Shown piece after piece: positions 52,879 to 60,980 of a stretch of DNA of 64,000 nt. A model generated the notes under the pieces. That model saw only the letters and a list, made by a program, of their open reading frames with translations. It was not told the DNA's origin and did no database searches. The position numbers and the translations under genes were made by a program. Positions within the stretch are counted from its first letter, which is position 1. Each line of letters begins with the position of its first letter. Where the stretch lies: positions 1-64,000 of the forward strand of contig NZ_BJZU01000020.1 of the NCBI RefSeq assembly GCF_007992195.1, written 5' to 3'. The stretch is from Methylobacterium oxalidis (GTDB lineage: Bacteria; Pseudomonadota; Alphaproteobacteria; Rhizobiales; Beijerinckiaceae).

Positions 52879-53571
52879 ATGCTCGGCCTGACGCCGGATG
52901 AGTGGGTCGCCGTCGGCCTGAGCCTGAAGGTGGCGAGCGTCGCGACGCTCGCGAGCCTCGTTCCCGGGATCGCGGTGGCCTGGCTCCTCGCCCGCCGCGA
53001 CTTCTACGGCCGCGCGCTGCTCGACGGGCTGGTGCACCTGCCTCTCATCCTGCCGCCCGTGGTGACGGGCTACCTGCTCCTCCTCGCCTTCGGGCGCAAA
53101 GGTCCGGCGGGCGCGTGGCTCGCCGAGTTCGGCGTGGTCTTCGCCTTCCGCTGGACCGGCGCGGCGCTCGCCTGCGCGGTGATGGGCTTCCCGCTGATGG
53201 TGCGGGCGATGCGCCTCTCGCTGGAGGCGGTGGACCGGCGCCTTGAGCAGGCGGCCGCGACGCTCGGCGCCAACCCGCTCGCCGTGTTCCTCACCGTCAC
53301 GCTGCCCCTGAGCCTGCCGGGCATCCTCGCGGGCGCGGTGCTGGCCTTCGCCAAGGCGATGGGGGAATTCGGCGCCACCATCACCTTCGTGTCCAACATC
53401 CCCGGCGAGACCCAGACCCTGCCCTCGGCGATCTACACGCTGACGCAGGTGCCCGGCGGCGAGGGCGGCGCGCTCCGCCTGACGCTGGTCTCGATCCTCG
53501 TCTCGATGGGAGCGCTGCTGGCCTCCGAGGTGCTCGCGCGGCGGGTCAGCCGCCGGCTCGGGTCGGCCTGA
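52879..53571 (+). CDS. modB: Molybdate ABC transporter permease
   Basis: A 230-residue permease with five or six helices. The EAA loop that contacts ModC is EQAAATLGANPLAVFLTVTLPLSLPG (about 130-155). Motifs LPLILPPVVTGYLLLLAFG and AKAMGEFGATITF are typical of ModB. It lies 19 bp after modA and 4 bp before modC, one operon. Confidence 0.95.
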   Translation: MLGLTPDEWVAVGLSLKVASVATLASLVPGIAVAWLLARRDFYGRALLDGLVHLPLILPPVVTGYLLLLAFGRKGPAGAWLAEFGVVFAFRWTGAALACAVMGFPLMVRAMRLSLEAVDRRLEQAAATLGANPLAVFLTVTLPLSLPGILAGAVLAFAKAMGEFGATITFVSNIPGETQTLPSAIYTLTQVPGGEGGALRLTLVSILVSMGALLASEVLARRVSRRLGSA

Positions 53572-53575
53572 GGCG

Positions 53576-54682
53576 ATGGCGCTCGCGGTCGACGTCGCCC
53601 TGAAGCGAGGTGCCTTCTCGCTGGAGGCCGCCTTCGAGAGCGGGCCCGGCCTCACCGCCCTGTTCGGCCGCTCGGGCTCGGGCAAGAGCACGCTGATCCA
53701 CCTGATCGCGGGCCTCGCGCGGCCGGACCGCGGGCGGATCGTGGTCGGCGGCGAGACCCTGCTCGACACAGGGGCGCGCGTCAGCGTGCCCGTGCACCGG
53801 CGACGGATCGCCTGCGTGTTCCAGGAGGCGCGCCTGCTGCCGCACCTCAGCGTGCGGGGCAATCTCGGCTACGGGCGCTTCTTCGCGGGCCGCCGGGCCG
53901 GGTCCGCTGCGGAGATCGCCCCGGTCGTCGAGATGCTCGGGATCGGTCACCTGCTCGACCGGCGGCCGGCCGGGCTCTCGGGCGGCGAGACGCAGCGCGT
54001 GGCGATCGGGAGGGCGCTGCTGGCCAAGCCGCGCCTCCTCCTGATGGACGAGCCCCTGGCGGCCCTCGACGAGGCGCGCAAGGCCGAGATCCTGCCCTAC
54101 ATCGAGCGGCTCCGGGACGAGGCCGGCATCCCCATCGTCTATGTGAGCCACGCGGTGGCCGAGGTCGCGCGCCTCGCCAGCACCGTCGTGGTGCTGGAGG
54201 ACGGGCGGGTCGCCGCCGCGGGGCCGGCCGACGCGATCCTGCGCCGGGCCGAGATCCTGCCCGCCCACGAGGCGGAGGTGGGCGCCCTCCTCGACATGGT
54301 GGTGGAGGACCACGACGCCTCCGGCGGCGTGACCCGGCTCACGGGCACGGCCGGCCGCCTGGTGCTGCCGCACTTCGATCGACTGGTCGGCAGCCCGGTC
54401 CGGGTGCGCCTGCCGGCGCGCGATGTGCTCGTGGCGACGCAGATGCCCGTCGGGCTCAGCGCCCGCAACGTGCTGCCCGGGCGGATCACCGCTCTGAGCC
54501 CGCTCGGCGAGGCCGTGATGGTCGAGATCGCTTGCGGCGAGGTCTCGGTGGCGGCGCGCCTGACCCGCGCCTCGGCCCGGGACCTCGGCCTCGCGCCGGG
54601 GCTTGCCGTCTACGCCATCGTGAAGAGCGTCGCGCTCGATCCCGCGGGCGTCGGCACCGGGCGCCGGACGCTCGAGATCTGA
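53576..54682 (+). CDS. modC: Molybdate ABC transporter ATP-binding protein
   Basis: A 368-residue ATPase. Walker A GRSGSGKST (about 32), Q-loop CVFQEARLLPHLS, signature LSGGETQRVAIGRALL, Walker B LLLMDEPLAALD and switch His YVSHAVAEV. The C-terminal TOBE domain (about 290-360) binds oxyanions and mediates feedback. It ends 4 bp from the convergent nudC stop. Confidence 0.95.
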   Translation: MALAVDVALKRGAFSLEAAFESGPGLTALFGRSGSGKSTLIHLIAGLARPDRGRIVVGGETLLDTGARVSVPVHRRRIACVFQEARLLPHLSVRGNLGYGRFFAGRRAGSAAEIAPVVEMLGIGHLLDRRPAGLSGGETQRVAIGRALLAKPRLLLMDEPLAALDEARKAEILPYIERLRDEAGIPIVYVSHAVAEVARLASTVVVLEDGRVAAAGPADAILRRAEILPAHEAEVGALLDMVVEDHDASGGVTRLTGTAGRLVLPHFDRLVGSPVRVRLPARDVLVATQMPVGLSARNVLPGRITALSPLGEAVMVEIACGEVSVAARLTRASARDLGLAPGLAVYAIVKSVALDPAGVGTGRRTLEI

Positions 54683-54686
54683 GCGC

Positions 54687-55604
54687 TCAGGCCGCGCCCT
54701 CGACGAAGGCGCACATCAGGAGGTGCGCGATCGCCATCGGCGGCGGCACGCCCAAGCCCTCCGGGTGCGTGCCGGCGATCATCGCGGCGACCTCCGCGCG
54801 GGAGAACCAGCGGGCATCCTCGAGCTCGGCGGGATCAATCGTGATCGCCGCGTCGAGCGCCTCCGCCACGCAGCCGAGCATCAGCGAGGCCGGGAAGGGC
54901 CAGGGCTGGGAGGCGAGGTAGCGCACCGCGCCGACCCGGATGCCGGCCTCCTCGAACGTCTCCCGCCGCACCGCGTCCTCGACGGTCTCGCCGGGCTCCA
55001 GGAAGCCGGCGAGGCAGGAGTACATCCCCGGCTTGAAGCGGGGCGCCCGGCCGAGCAGGCAATGCTCGCCCCGCCGCAGCAGCATGATCACCACCGGGTC
55101 GGTGCGCGGGAAATGATGGGCCTCGCAGGCGGGGCAATCGCGCCGGAAGCCGCCGGCCACCGCCGCGGTCGGCGTGCCGCAATTGGCGCAGAAACCGTTG
55201 CGGGCGTGCCAGGCGAGCAGCGACTTCGCCGTGGCGAGCAGTCCGAGTTCGTGGGCCGCCACCGCGCCGTCGGCGGCGAGGCTGCGCAGGTCGAGGCTGT
55301 GGTGGTCCGTTCCGGCCGCCAGGTCCTCGGCCGCCGCCGGCTCGATCGCCGCGGCGAAGACGGGCCGCCCGTCGAGCCGCCCGAGGAAGACCGGCTCGGC
55401 GAGGGCGGGCACGCGGACGGCCGTCTCCGGCGGCAGGAGCGCGCTGGCGGGCTCGCGCCGCAGCACCACGCGGTCGCCGGCGAGCAGAACCCAGGCGGCG
55501 TCCGGCGCGTCGAGGGGCGGCACCGCGCCCTCCCCCGCCTCGGCGGAATGGCGGCGGAGCCGGCTCTCGGCGTAGCCGAGCCCGGAGCGGGACAGGACCG
55601 CCAC
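54687..55604 (-). CDS. nudC: NAD(+) diphosphatase NudC
   Basis: A 305-residue Nudix enzyme that splits NAD(H) to NMN(H) and AMP and can remove NAD caps from RNA. A zinc ribbon (CANCGTPT...CPACEAHHFPRTDPV) precedes the Nudix box GFLEPGETVEDAVRRETFEEAG and the NAD-specific SQPWPFPASLM. GTG start at 55604, 5 bp after the HIT-gene stop, so nudC follows the HIT gene in one operon. Confidence 0.94.
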   Translation of the reverse strand: MAVLSRSGLGYAESRLRRHSAEAGEGAVPPLDAPDAAWVLLAGDRVVLRREPASALLPPETAVRVPALAEPVFLGRLDGRPVFAAAIEPAAAEDLAAGTDHHSLDLRSLAADGAVAAHELGLLATAKSLLAWHARNGFCANCGTPTAAVAGGFRRDCPACEAHHFPRTDPVVIMLLRRGEHCLLGRAPRFKPGMYSCLAGFLEPGETVEDAVRRETFEEAGIRVGAVRYLASQPWPFPASLMLGCVAEALDAAITIDPAELEDARWFSRAEVAAMIAGTHPEGLGVPPPMAIAHLLMCAFVEGAA

Positions 55605-55609
55605 CGCCC

Positions 55610-56026
55610 TCAGGCCGCCGCGAAGAGCGCGCCCGCGCGCTCGACGAGCTGGGCGCGCGCGTGCGCCGGATAGGGCCGGCGCACGCCGTGGCCCCAGACC
55701 GGGCCGGGCCAGGCCGGATCCGAGCGGAATCGGCCGACCACGTGCACGTGGAGCTGCGCCACGACGTTGCCGAGCGCCGCGACGTTGACCTTGTCGGGCC
55801 GCGACAGGGCCTGCATCACGCCCGCCGCGAGGCGGATCTCCTCCCAGAGCAGGGCGGCGTCGGCCTCCCCGAGATCGGTGATCTCGCTCGCCCCCGTCCG
55901 TCGCGGCACCAGGATCAGCCAGGGGAATCGCGCGTCGTCCATCAGGAGAACGCTGGACAGGGCGAGGTCGCCGACCGGGACCGTGTCGGCGGAGAGGCGC
56001 GGGTCGAGGGCGAATTCGGGATTCAT
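55610..56026 (-). CDS. HIT domain protein
   Basis: A 138-residue histidine-triad protein. The triad is VAQLHVHVVGRF, where the third His is Val-Gly-Arg-like rather than the full HxHxHxx, a form common in this bacterial HIT branch. HIT proteins hydrolyse dinucleotides or AMP-conjugates. It lies just upstream of nudC, so both may act on nucleotides. Start 56026. Confidence 0.88.
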   Translation of the reverse strand: MNPEFALDPRLSADTVPVGDLALSSVLLMDDARFPWLILVPRRTGASEITDLGEADAALLWEEIRLAAGVMQALSRPDKVNVAALGNVVAQLHVHVVGRFRSDPAWPGPVWGHGVRRPYPAHARAQLVERAGALFAAA

Positions 56027-56082
56027 CGCGCCAGCATCTAGCGCATCTCGCCCGGAAGGGGACCTCGGAGCGTCCGGAGGCG

Positions 56083-56688
56083 TCAGAGGCTCGGCACCGC
56101 CCCGCGGCGGCCGACCGCGACGATCTCCGCCACGGGCTTGCCCGCCTCGTCGCGCGCGACGAAGGCCGTCACGTCGGCGCCCGGACTGAGGAGGGCCTTC
56201 TCGCCGCGGACGATCTGCGTCGCCTTCGTGTCGGCCGGCACCGACAGGGTCCGGCTGCCGCCCTCGTACGAGAGCACGACCCGGCGGGGGTCGCCGTCCG
56301 ACAGGTCGGAGATCCAGCCGCCGGTCAGCGCGGCCTCCGGCATCGTGTCCCAGGCGCGGTGGCCGGCGAACCATCCCCGCAGGTCGGGCGCGTAGATCGT
56401 CACGGCCTCGGCGCGGCGCGTCGTGCCGCTTTCGGGCACCGATACCGCGCTGACGTAGCTCTCCGGCTTGATGTCGCGGACGGTGGCCGGCGAGGCGGTG
56501 AGGAGGCGGGTGGTGTCGTTCATGCGGATCGCCATCGTCCCGCCGGAGCGCAGGCGCAGGGTGAAGACGTCGTTGTCGAAGGATTCCACCGTGCCCCGAT
56601 AGCGGGTGCCGAAATCCTCGGGCGGCTCCGCGCGCGCGGGGGCGCCGACGAGGAGGAGCAGGAGGGCGGCGGAGAGGATGGGGCGCAT
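56083..56688 (-). CDS. Exported hypothetical protein with stress promoter
   Basis: A 201-residue protein with a signal peptide (MRPILSAALLLLLVGAPARAEP, cleavage near 20). The mature domain has several beta-like segments: YRGTVESFDNDVFTLRLRSGGTMAIRMN, then SYVSAVSVPESG, RRVVLSYEGGSRTLSVPADTK and FVARDEAGKPVAEIVAVG, a pattern of small OB-like or beta-barrel folds. I know no name. An EcfG-type promoter lies upstream on the minus strand; since the longer frame from 56745 would overlap it, the start at 56688 is right. Confidence 0.75.
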   Translation of the reverse strand: MRPILSAALLLLLVGAPARAEPPEDFGTRYRGTVESFDNDVFTLRLRSGGTMAIRMNDTTRLLTASPATVRDIKPESYVSAVSVPESGTTRRAEAVTIYAPDLRGWFAGHRAWDTMPEAALTGGWISDLSDGDPRRVVLSYEGGSRTLSVPADTKATQIVRGEKALLSPGADVTAFVARDEAGKPVAEIVAVGRRGAVPSL

Positions 56689-56743
56689 GGAGATCCTGCC
56701 GAGCGTCCGGCGCCGCCAGACGAGCTTGGCCGGGATCACCGGC

Positions 56744-56768
56744 AACGGGCCCCCGCGGACACGGTTCC
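56744..56768 (-). promoter_or_regulatory. EcfG-type general-stress promoter for the 201-aa exported protein
   Basis: On the minus strand, GGAAC (56768-56764), 16 bases, CGTT (56747-56744). Predicted start near 56735, about 47 nt before the ATG at 56688. Confidence 0.75.
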
Positions 56769-56805
56769 GGCGCCTCCGCTCACGGTTTCGCGCGGAAGGC
56801 GAGCC

Positions 56806-57669
56806 TCAATGCGCCATCAGCACGGGCAGGTCGGCGTGGGCGAGGACATGGCTCGTCGGGCCGCCGAAGATCATCTGGCGCAGGCGGCTCTGGGTGTAGG
56901 CGCCCTTGATCAGGAGATCGGCGCCGAACTCCTTCGCCTCCGCGAGGAAGGTCTCGCCCGGGGTGCGGCGGCCGGCGGGCAACGCCCGGTGCGCGGCCGC
57001 GATGCCCTCGCAGGCGAGCGACTGCGCGAGATCCTCCGCGCTCGGCCCCGGCACCGTGCCGCCCTCGACGCTGAGCACGAGGATGCGCTTGGCCTGCAGC
57101 AGGAAGGGCATCGCGAAGGCGACGGCCCGCGCCGTCTCCGTCGACCCGTTCCAGGCGATCAGCACCGCCTCCCCGAGGCTCGTCGGCGCGGTCGGCGGCG
57201 CCAGCAGGATCGGGCGGCCGCCCTCGAACAGGGCGGTCTCGAAGGTCGCCATCCGGGGCGAGGCATCCTCGGCGCCCGGGCGCCCGACGACGGTGGCCGA
57301 GAACAGGCGCGCGTACTGGCCGAGAAAGGCGTCGCCCGCCGGCACGTCCTGCCGCCAGCGGTAGCGCGGACCACAGCCGGCGACATTCTCGGGAATGCAG
57401 AGCCCGTCGCGCGGGTGGCGCGGGATCGCGGCCGCCTCCATCGCGGCGATGAAGTGCTCGCCCGCCTCCTCGGCCTCGGCCCGGTCGGCCTCCTCGTCGC
57501 GCAGCCACGTCATGCCGCCGACCATGTCGACGGGCACGTATTCCGCGAGGGCGGGGCGAAGCGAGACGCCCTCGATCAGGCTGCCGAACCGGCGGGCGGC
57601 GAGCGTCGCGGTCGCGAACACCGAGGGCAGCGTGTCGTGCAGGGCGACGGGTACGAGAAGCGTCTTCAT
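56806..57669 (-). CDS. Universal stress protein, tandem UspA domains
   Basis: A 287-residue protein. The first UspA-like domain starts MKTLLVPVALHDTLPSVFATATLAARRFG, the second at about 165 (GEAVLIAWNGSTETARAVAFAMPFL) and ends with the nucleotide-site motif LIKGAYTQSRLRQMIFGGPTSHVLAHADLPVLMAH, close to the GHSRLRE-type loop. UspA proteins bind ATP or other ligands under stress. No EcfG-type promoter is seen within 200 bp upstream. Start 57669. Confidence 0.88.
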   Translation of the reverse strand: MKTLLVPVALHDTLPSVFATATLAARRFGSLIEGVSLRPALAEYVPVDMVGGMTWLRDEEADRAEAEEAGEHFIAAMEAAAIPRHPRDGLCIPENVAGCGPRYRWRQDVPAGDAFLGQYARLFSATVVGRPGAEDASPRMATFETALFEGGRPILLAPPTAPTSLGEAVLIAWNGSTETARAVAFAMPFLLQAKRILVLSVEGGTVPGPSAEDLAQSLACEGIAAAHRALPAGRRTPGETFLAEAKEFGADLLIKGAYTQSRLRQMIFGGPTSHVLAHADLPVLMAH

Positions 57670-58044
57670 CACCGTGAACTCCGAGCCGGGGCGGGTCGCG
57701 GCCGCCGGGCGTTCGGCCGCGGAGCGCGCTCGCCTGCCGATGCTAGATCGCCCGGGGCCGCCTTGGAACTCGCGCGCCTCGCGGACGCACACGCATTTTC
57801 CGCGCCCGCGAGACACGTCCGAGGGCACGCCACCGCAGGTTCCCGCAGTTATTGCCAAGCTCGAGCCAGGGCGCCGGCGGCAACGGCCAAGTTCTTGTCA
57901 CAGGCTTAAGAAAATGACCCGCACAATCTAGGAACAAAGCCCGGAAGACGTCGTTGACGGCCTGAAGTGCAGGCGTCAGCCTCGATTGGTCATCGACCAT
58001 CGGGGGCGGCTTCGCACGTCGAATATCGCAGATCGAGGTCCCTT
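57670..58044. other. 375-bp divergent gap upstream of DUF4142
   Basis: No gene. It contains an AT-rich block at about 57880-57935 and the EcfG-type promoter at 57931-57955; the rest is GC-rich and featureless. Confidence 0.6.
57931..57955 (+). promoter_or_regulatory. EcfG-type general-stress promoter for the DUF4142 gene
   Basis: GGAAC (57931-57935), 16 bases, then CGTT (57952-57955). Predicted start near 57965, leaving an 80-nt leader before ATG 58045. Confidence 0.8.
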
Positions 58045-58746
58045 ATGTTCAAGAAGTACGTTGCCATGTCCGCCCTAATGACGGCTCTCGCGACCCCGGC
58101 GATGGCCCAGGGCATGGGCGATTTCCGCCTCCAGGCCATGCAGGCCAACGCCTTCGAGATCCAGTCGAGCCAGATCGCCCTGTCGAAGTCGCGCAACCCT
58201 GCCGTCCGGAACTTCGCGCAGCACGCCATCAGCGACCATCGCGCGGCCAACGTCGCCCTCGCAGGCGGCGAGCGGAACTACGTCGCGGGCGGCGGCCCGG
58301 TCGGCGGCCTTCTCGAGGCGCCGCTCGCGGTGGCCGGCGGTGCGGTCGGCGCGGCCACGGGCGCCGCGGCGGGCGCTGTCGGCGGCACCCTGGCGGGTGG
58401 CCCGGTCGGCGGCGTCGAGGGCATCGGCGCGGGTGCCGCGCGCGGCGCGGCGGTCGGCAGCCGGGTCGCGACGGGCGACGTCGACGCGACGGCCGGCACC
58501 ACGATCGTTCCCCCCAACCCGGAGCAGCAGGCCATGCTCGCCGAGCTGTCCGCCACGCCGCCCGGCCCGCGCTTCGACCGTCTCTACGGCCGCCAGCAGG
58601 TGATGGCCCATCAGCAGACCATCGCCATGACGCAGGCCTACGCTTCGTCGGGCCCGAACCCGGCGCTTCGCAACTACGCCCAGCAGGCTCTGCCGGTGCT
58701 GGAGCAGCACTACGCGATGGCGCAGCGTCTTCCGGGCGTCCGCTGA
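58045..58746 (+). CDS. DUF4142 exported protein with Gly/Ala-rich insert
   Basis: A 233-residue periplasmic protein. A signal peptide (1-22, PAMAQ) is followed by a split DUF4142 domain. The N-terminal half (about 25-75) has FEIQSSQIALSKSRNPAVRNFAQHAISDH and the C-terminal half (about 156-230) has GPRFDRLYGRQQVMAHQQTIAM and LPVLEQHYAMAQ. Between them (about 76-155) lies an 80-residue Gly/Ala/Val-rich stretch with small-residue spacing like a glycine zipper. DUF4142 proteins look like ferritin-like four-helix bundles. The gene has an EcfG-type promoter, so it is probably stress-induced. Confidence 0.85.
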   Translation: MFKKYVAMSALMTALATPAMAQGMGDFRLQAMQANAFEIQSSQIALSKSRNPAVRNFAQHAISDHRAANVALAGGERNYVAGGGPVGGLLEAPLAVAGGAVGAATGAAAGAVGGTLAGGPVGGVEGIGAGAARGAAVGSRVATGDVDATAGTTIVPPNPEQQAMLAELSATPPGPRFDRLYGRQQVMAHQQTIAMTQAYASSGPNPALRNYAQQALPVLEQHYAMAQRLPGVR

Positions 58747-58798
58747 TCCGCGGATGAGATACGGCCGGTGGCGGACCCCAGTCGCCGGCCGGGGGGAG

Positions 58799-58823
58799 AC
58801 GGCGGGCGAGAGCCCGCCGTTTT
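58799..58823. terminator. Terminator between DUF4142 and carbonic anhydrase genes
   Basis: A perfect 9-bp stem (ACGGCGGGC at 58799-58807, GCCCGCCGT at 58812-58820) with loop GAGA and four T's. It ends DUF4142 transcription and, lying between convergent genes, may act both ways. Confidence 0.8.
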
Positions 58824-58834
58824 CGTGTTCGCCG

Positions 58835-59500
58835 TCAGGCGCAGTTGATCATGGCCGAGGGGCGCAGCCGCTGCCCGGTCCGGTCGGTGACCGGCGCGAA
58901 GTCGCCCGTGGCCGGGTCGCGCACGAGGAGTTCGCCGGTCGCCACGCCGAAATGGGCGCCGTGCAGCTCCAGCTTGCCCGCTTCCACCCGCTCGCGGATG
59001 AAGGGGAACGTCTGGAGGTTCTCGATGCTCTGGCTCACCATCGCGTGCTCCAGGCGCGTCAGGTAGTCCGGCGCCGAGGAATCGCCCGCCTTGTCCTCGG
59101 CCGGCTTCACCAGCGACACCCACTTGCCGATGAAGTTGCCCGGCGAGAGCGGCTTGGCCTTGTTGGCGAAGGCCTTGATGCCGCCGCAGGTGGCGTGGCC
59201 GAGCACCACGATGTGCTTCACCTCGAGGGCCTGCACGGCGAACTCGATCGCTGCCGAGGTGCCGTGATACTCGCCGCCCGTCTCGCAGGGGGGCACGATG
59301 TTGGCGACGTTGCGGACCACGAACAGCTCGCCGGGGCCGACATCGAAGATCACCTCCGGCGAGACCCGGCTGTCGCAGCAGCCGATCACCAGCACGTCGG
59401 GATCCTGCGTCTTGGCGAGCTGGGCGTAGCGCCGGCTCTCGTTGGGGAAGCGGTTCTCGAGGAAGGAGCGGTAGCCCTCGGTCAGGGATTCGGGGAACAT
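58835..59500 (-). CDS. Beta-class carbonic anhydrase
   Basis: A 221-residue zinc enzyme that interconverts CO2 and bicarbonate. Zinc-binding Cys in IGCCDSRVSP, His-Cys pair in VVLGHATCGGIKA, all intact, with the Asp-Arg dyad in CCDSRV. Full length, cytosolic. It could supply bicarbonate for carboxylases in C1 or central metabolism (inference). It is transcribed alone. Confidence 0.95.
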   Translation of the reverse strand: MFPESLTEGYRSFLENRFPNESRRYAQLAKTQDPDVLVIGCCDSRVSPEVIFDVGPGELFVVRNVANIVPPCETGGEYHGTSAAIEFAVQALEVKHIVVLGHATCGGIKAFANKAKPLSPGNFIGKWVSLVKPAEDKAGDSSAPDYLTRLEHAMVSQSIENLQTFPFIRERVEAGKLELHGAHFGVATGELLVRDPATGDFAPVTDRTGQRLRPSAMINCA

Positions 59501-59575
59501 GGTCTGTCTCTCCGGCCGTCTTGGCGTGTCAGAATGGCGGCGATGTAACTGCCATGTCTCGCCAGCGTTGCGGAC

Positions 59576-60088
59576 TCAAGCATCGCGCCACGACAACGTG
59601 ACCGGACCAGGCGGGATATCCCCGGCGAGCACGCGCCGGACCACGGCCGCGAGCCCCGCGGGCTCGATCCGCTCGGCGCTCGCCTCGAGCTCGGCCAGCG
59701 TCCACCAGCGGGTGCCGAGGACGGGATTGTCCTCGGTCTCTGCGAGCCGCGCGGTATCGATGCGGTCGGAGGGCAGGCGCACGACGAAGTAGCGCTCGCG
59801 GGCGTCGCGGGGCTTCCGGAACAGCCGGAACGGCCCGTTGCAGGTCGCGACCAGGGGGCCGACCGGCGCGTCGTCGACGCCGATCTCCTCGGAGAGTTCG
59901 CGCCGGCAGGCCGCCTCGTGCGTCTCTCCCTCCTCCAGGCCGCCGCCCGGCATGAACCAGAAGCAGCGCTCCTCGGGCTTGGCGGGATCGATGGGCCGCA
60001 CCGCCTCGTAGGCGATGAGGAGGAGGCGGTCGGCCGGGTCGAAGACCAGGGCGCGGGCGATGTGGCGGAGGGGCAGCGGATCGCTCAT
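59576..60088 (-). CDS. Nudix hydrolase
   Basis: A 170-residue Nudix enzyme with the box GGGLEEGETHEAACRRELSEEIG (about 48-70). It begins MSDPLPLRHIARALVFD. Substrate unknown. Its start overlaps the stop of the DUF429 gene by 4 bp (ATGA), so the two are coupled. Confidence 0.9.
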   Translation of the reverse strand: MSDPLPLRHIARALVFDPADRLLLIAYEAVRPIDPAKPEERCFWFMPGGGLEEGETHEAACRRELSEEIGVDDAPVGPLVATCNGPFRLFRKPRDARERYFVVRLPSDRIDTARLAETEDNPVLGTRWWTLAELEASAERIEPAGLAAVVRRVLAGDIPPGPVTLSWRDA

Positions 60089-60867
60089 GGGCTCGGCATA
60101 GCATCCCGCTCCGCCGCCTGTCCCGGCGGGACCGACGCCGGCGCCCAGATCACGACCGGCAGACCGTACGCGTCGCGCCCCGGCGGGTCCGGCAGCGGCA
60201 CCGCCCGGCCGAGGAGGATGTCGCGGGCGACCACGAGGCCCGCCATCGCGTCGAGATGGTCGTCGGCGCCGACGCCGCGCGGGCGGTCCGAGCCGACGAG
60301 CGCCGGAGGCAGGCCGGCCGCGGCGAGAAGCTCACGGCGCTGGTCGAGGCCCGCCTGCCGCGCCGGCCCCTTCTTCGCGCCCGCCAGCGGACGGCCGCCG
60401 TTGAGGCAGCGGAAGGCGACCTCGGGATGGACCTCATGCAGGCGACGTCCGAGGCCGGGCCGCTCGCGCAGGAGCCCGTCCGCCTCGCGCACGTAGCGCA
60501 GGATGTTCCAGCACTGGATCGAGGGCGCGAAGGGCGGGTCGCTCGCCGCCCGCGAGAGCGCCTTCGCCGCCTCGTAGGTCTCGGCGTAGACCGCGGATCG
60601 CGGCGGCACCGGGAAGACGCTGGCGCGGCCGCCGGGCCCGAGCATCGCCCGCGCCGCGAGGTCGGCGACGCGCCCGCCCCCGGTCACGCGGTCGGGCAGG
60701 CCGATCGGCACGTCGATGCCGACGGCGAGGGGCGCCTCGGGACCGTCGAGGAGGGCGGTGATGCTCGGGAACAGCCCGACCCGCCACGCGCCGGGATCGT
60801 CGAGGTCGATGAGCGCGCCGGCCCAGGCTCCCCGGCAACCGTCGAGACCCGCGACCCAGCGCGCCAT
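60085..60867 (-). CDS. DUF429 protein (predicted nuclease-like fold)
   Basis: A 260-residue protein of the DUF429 family: WVAGLDGCRGAWAGALID, IGVDVPIGLP-like GIDVPIGLPDR, and VHPEVAFRCLNGG. DUF429 members resemble RNase H-like nuclease folds (conserved Asp in VAGLDGCRGAW), but no activity has been assigned to this branch. The Nudix gene overlaps its stop, suggesting a shared nucleotide-related role. Confidence 0.82.
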   Translation of the reverse strand: MARWVAGLDGCRGAWAGALIDLDDPGAWRVGLFPSITALLDGPEAPLAVGIDVPIGLPDRVTGGGRVADLAARAMLGPGGRASVFPVPPRSAVYAETYEAAKALSRAASDPPFAPSIQCWNILRYVREADGLLRERPGLGRRLHEVHPEVAFRCLNGGRPLAGAKKGPARQAGLDQRRELLAAAGLPPALVGSDRPRGVGADDHLDAMAGLVVARDILLGRAVPLPDPPGRDAYGLPVVIWAPASVPPGQAAERDAMPSP

Positions 60868-60980
60868 GTCCCCTCCCCCTGACCCTGCCGGACCGCGGCG
60901 CCCGATCCTTGAATCGTCCGGCGCAGGACGGTATCGGCGAACCGGCCGGCGGGATACCCGGCGAGGAGGAGGCGCCCCCC

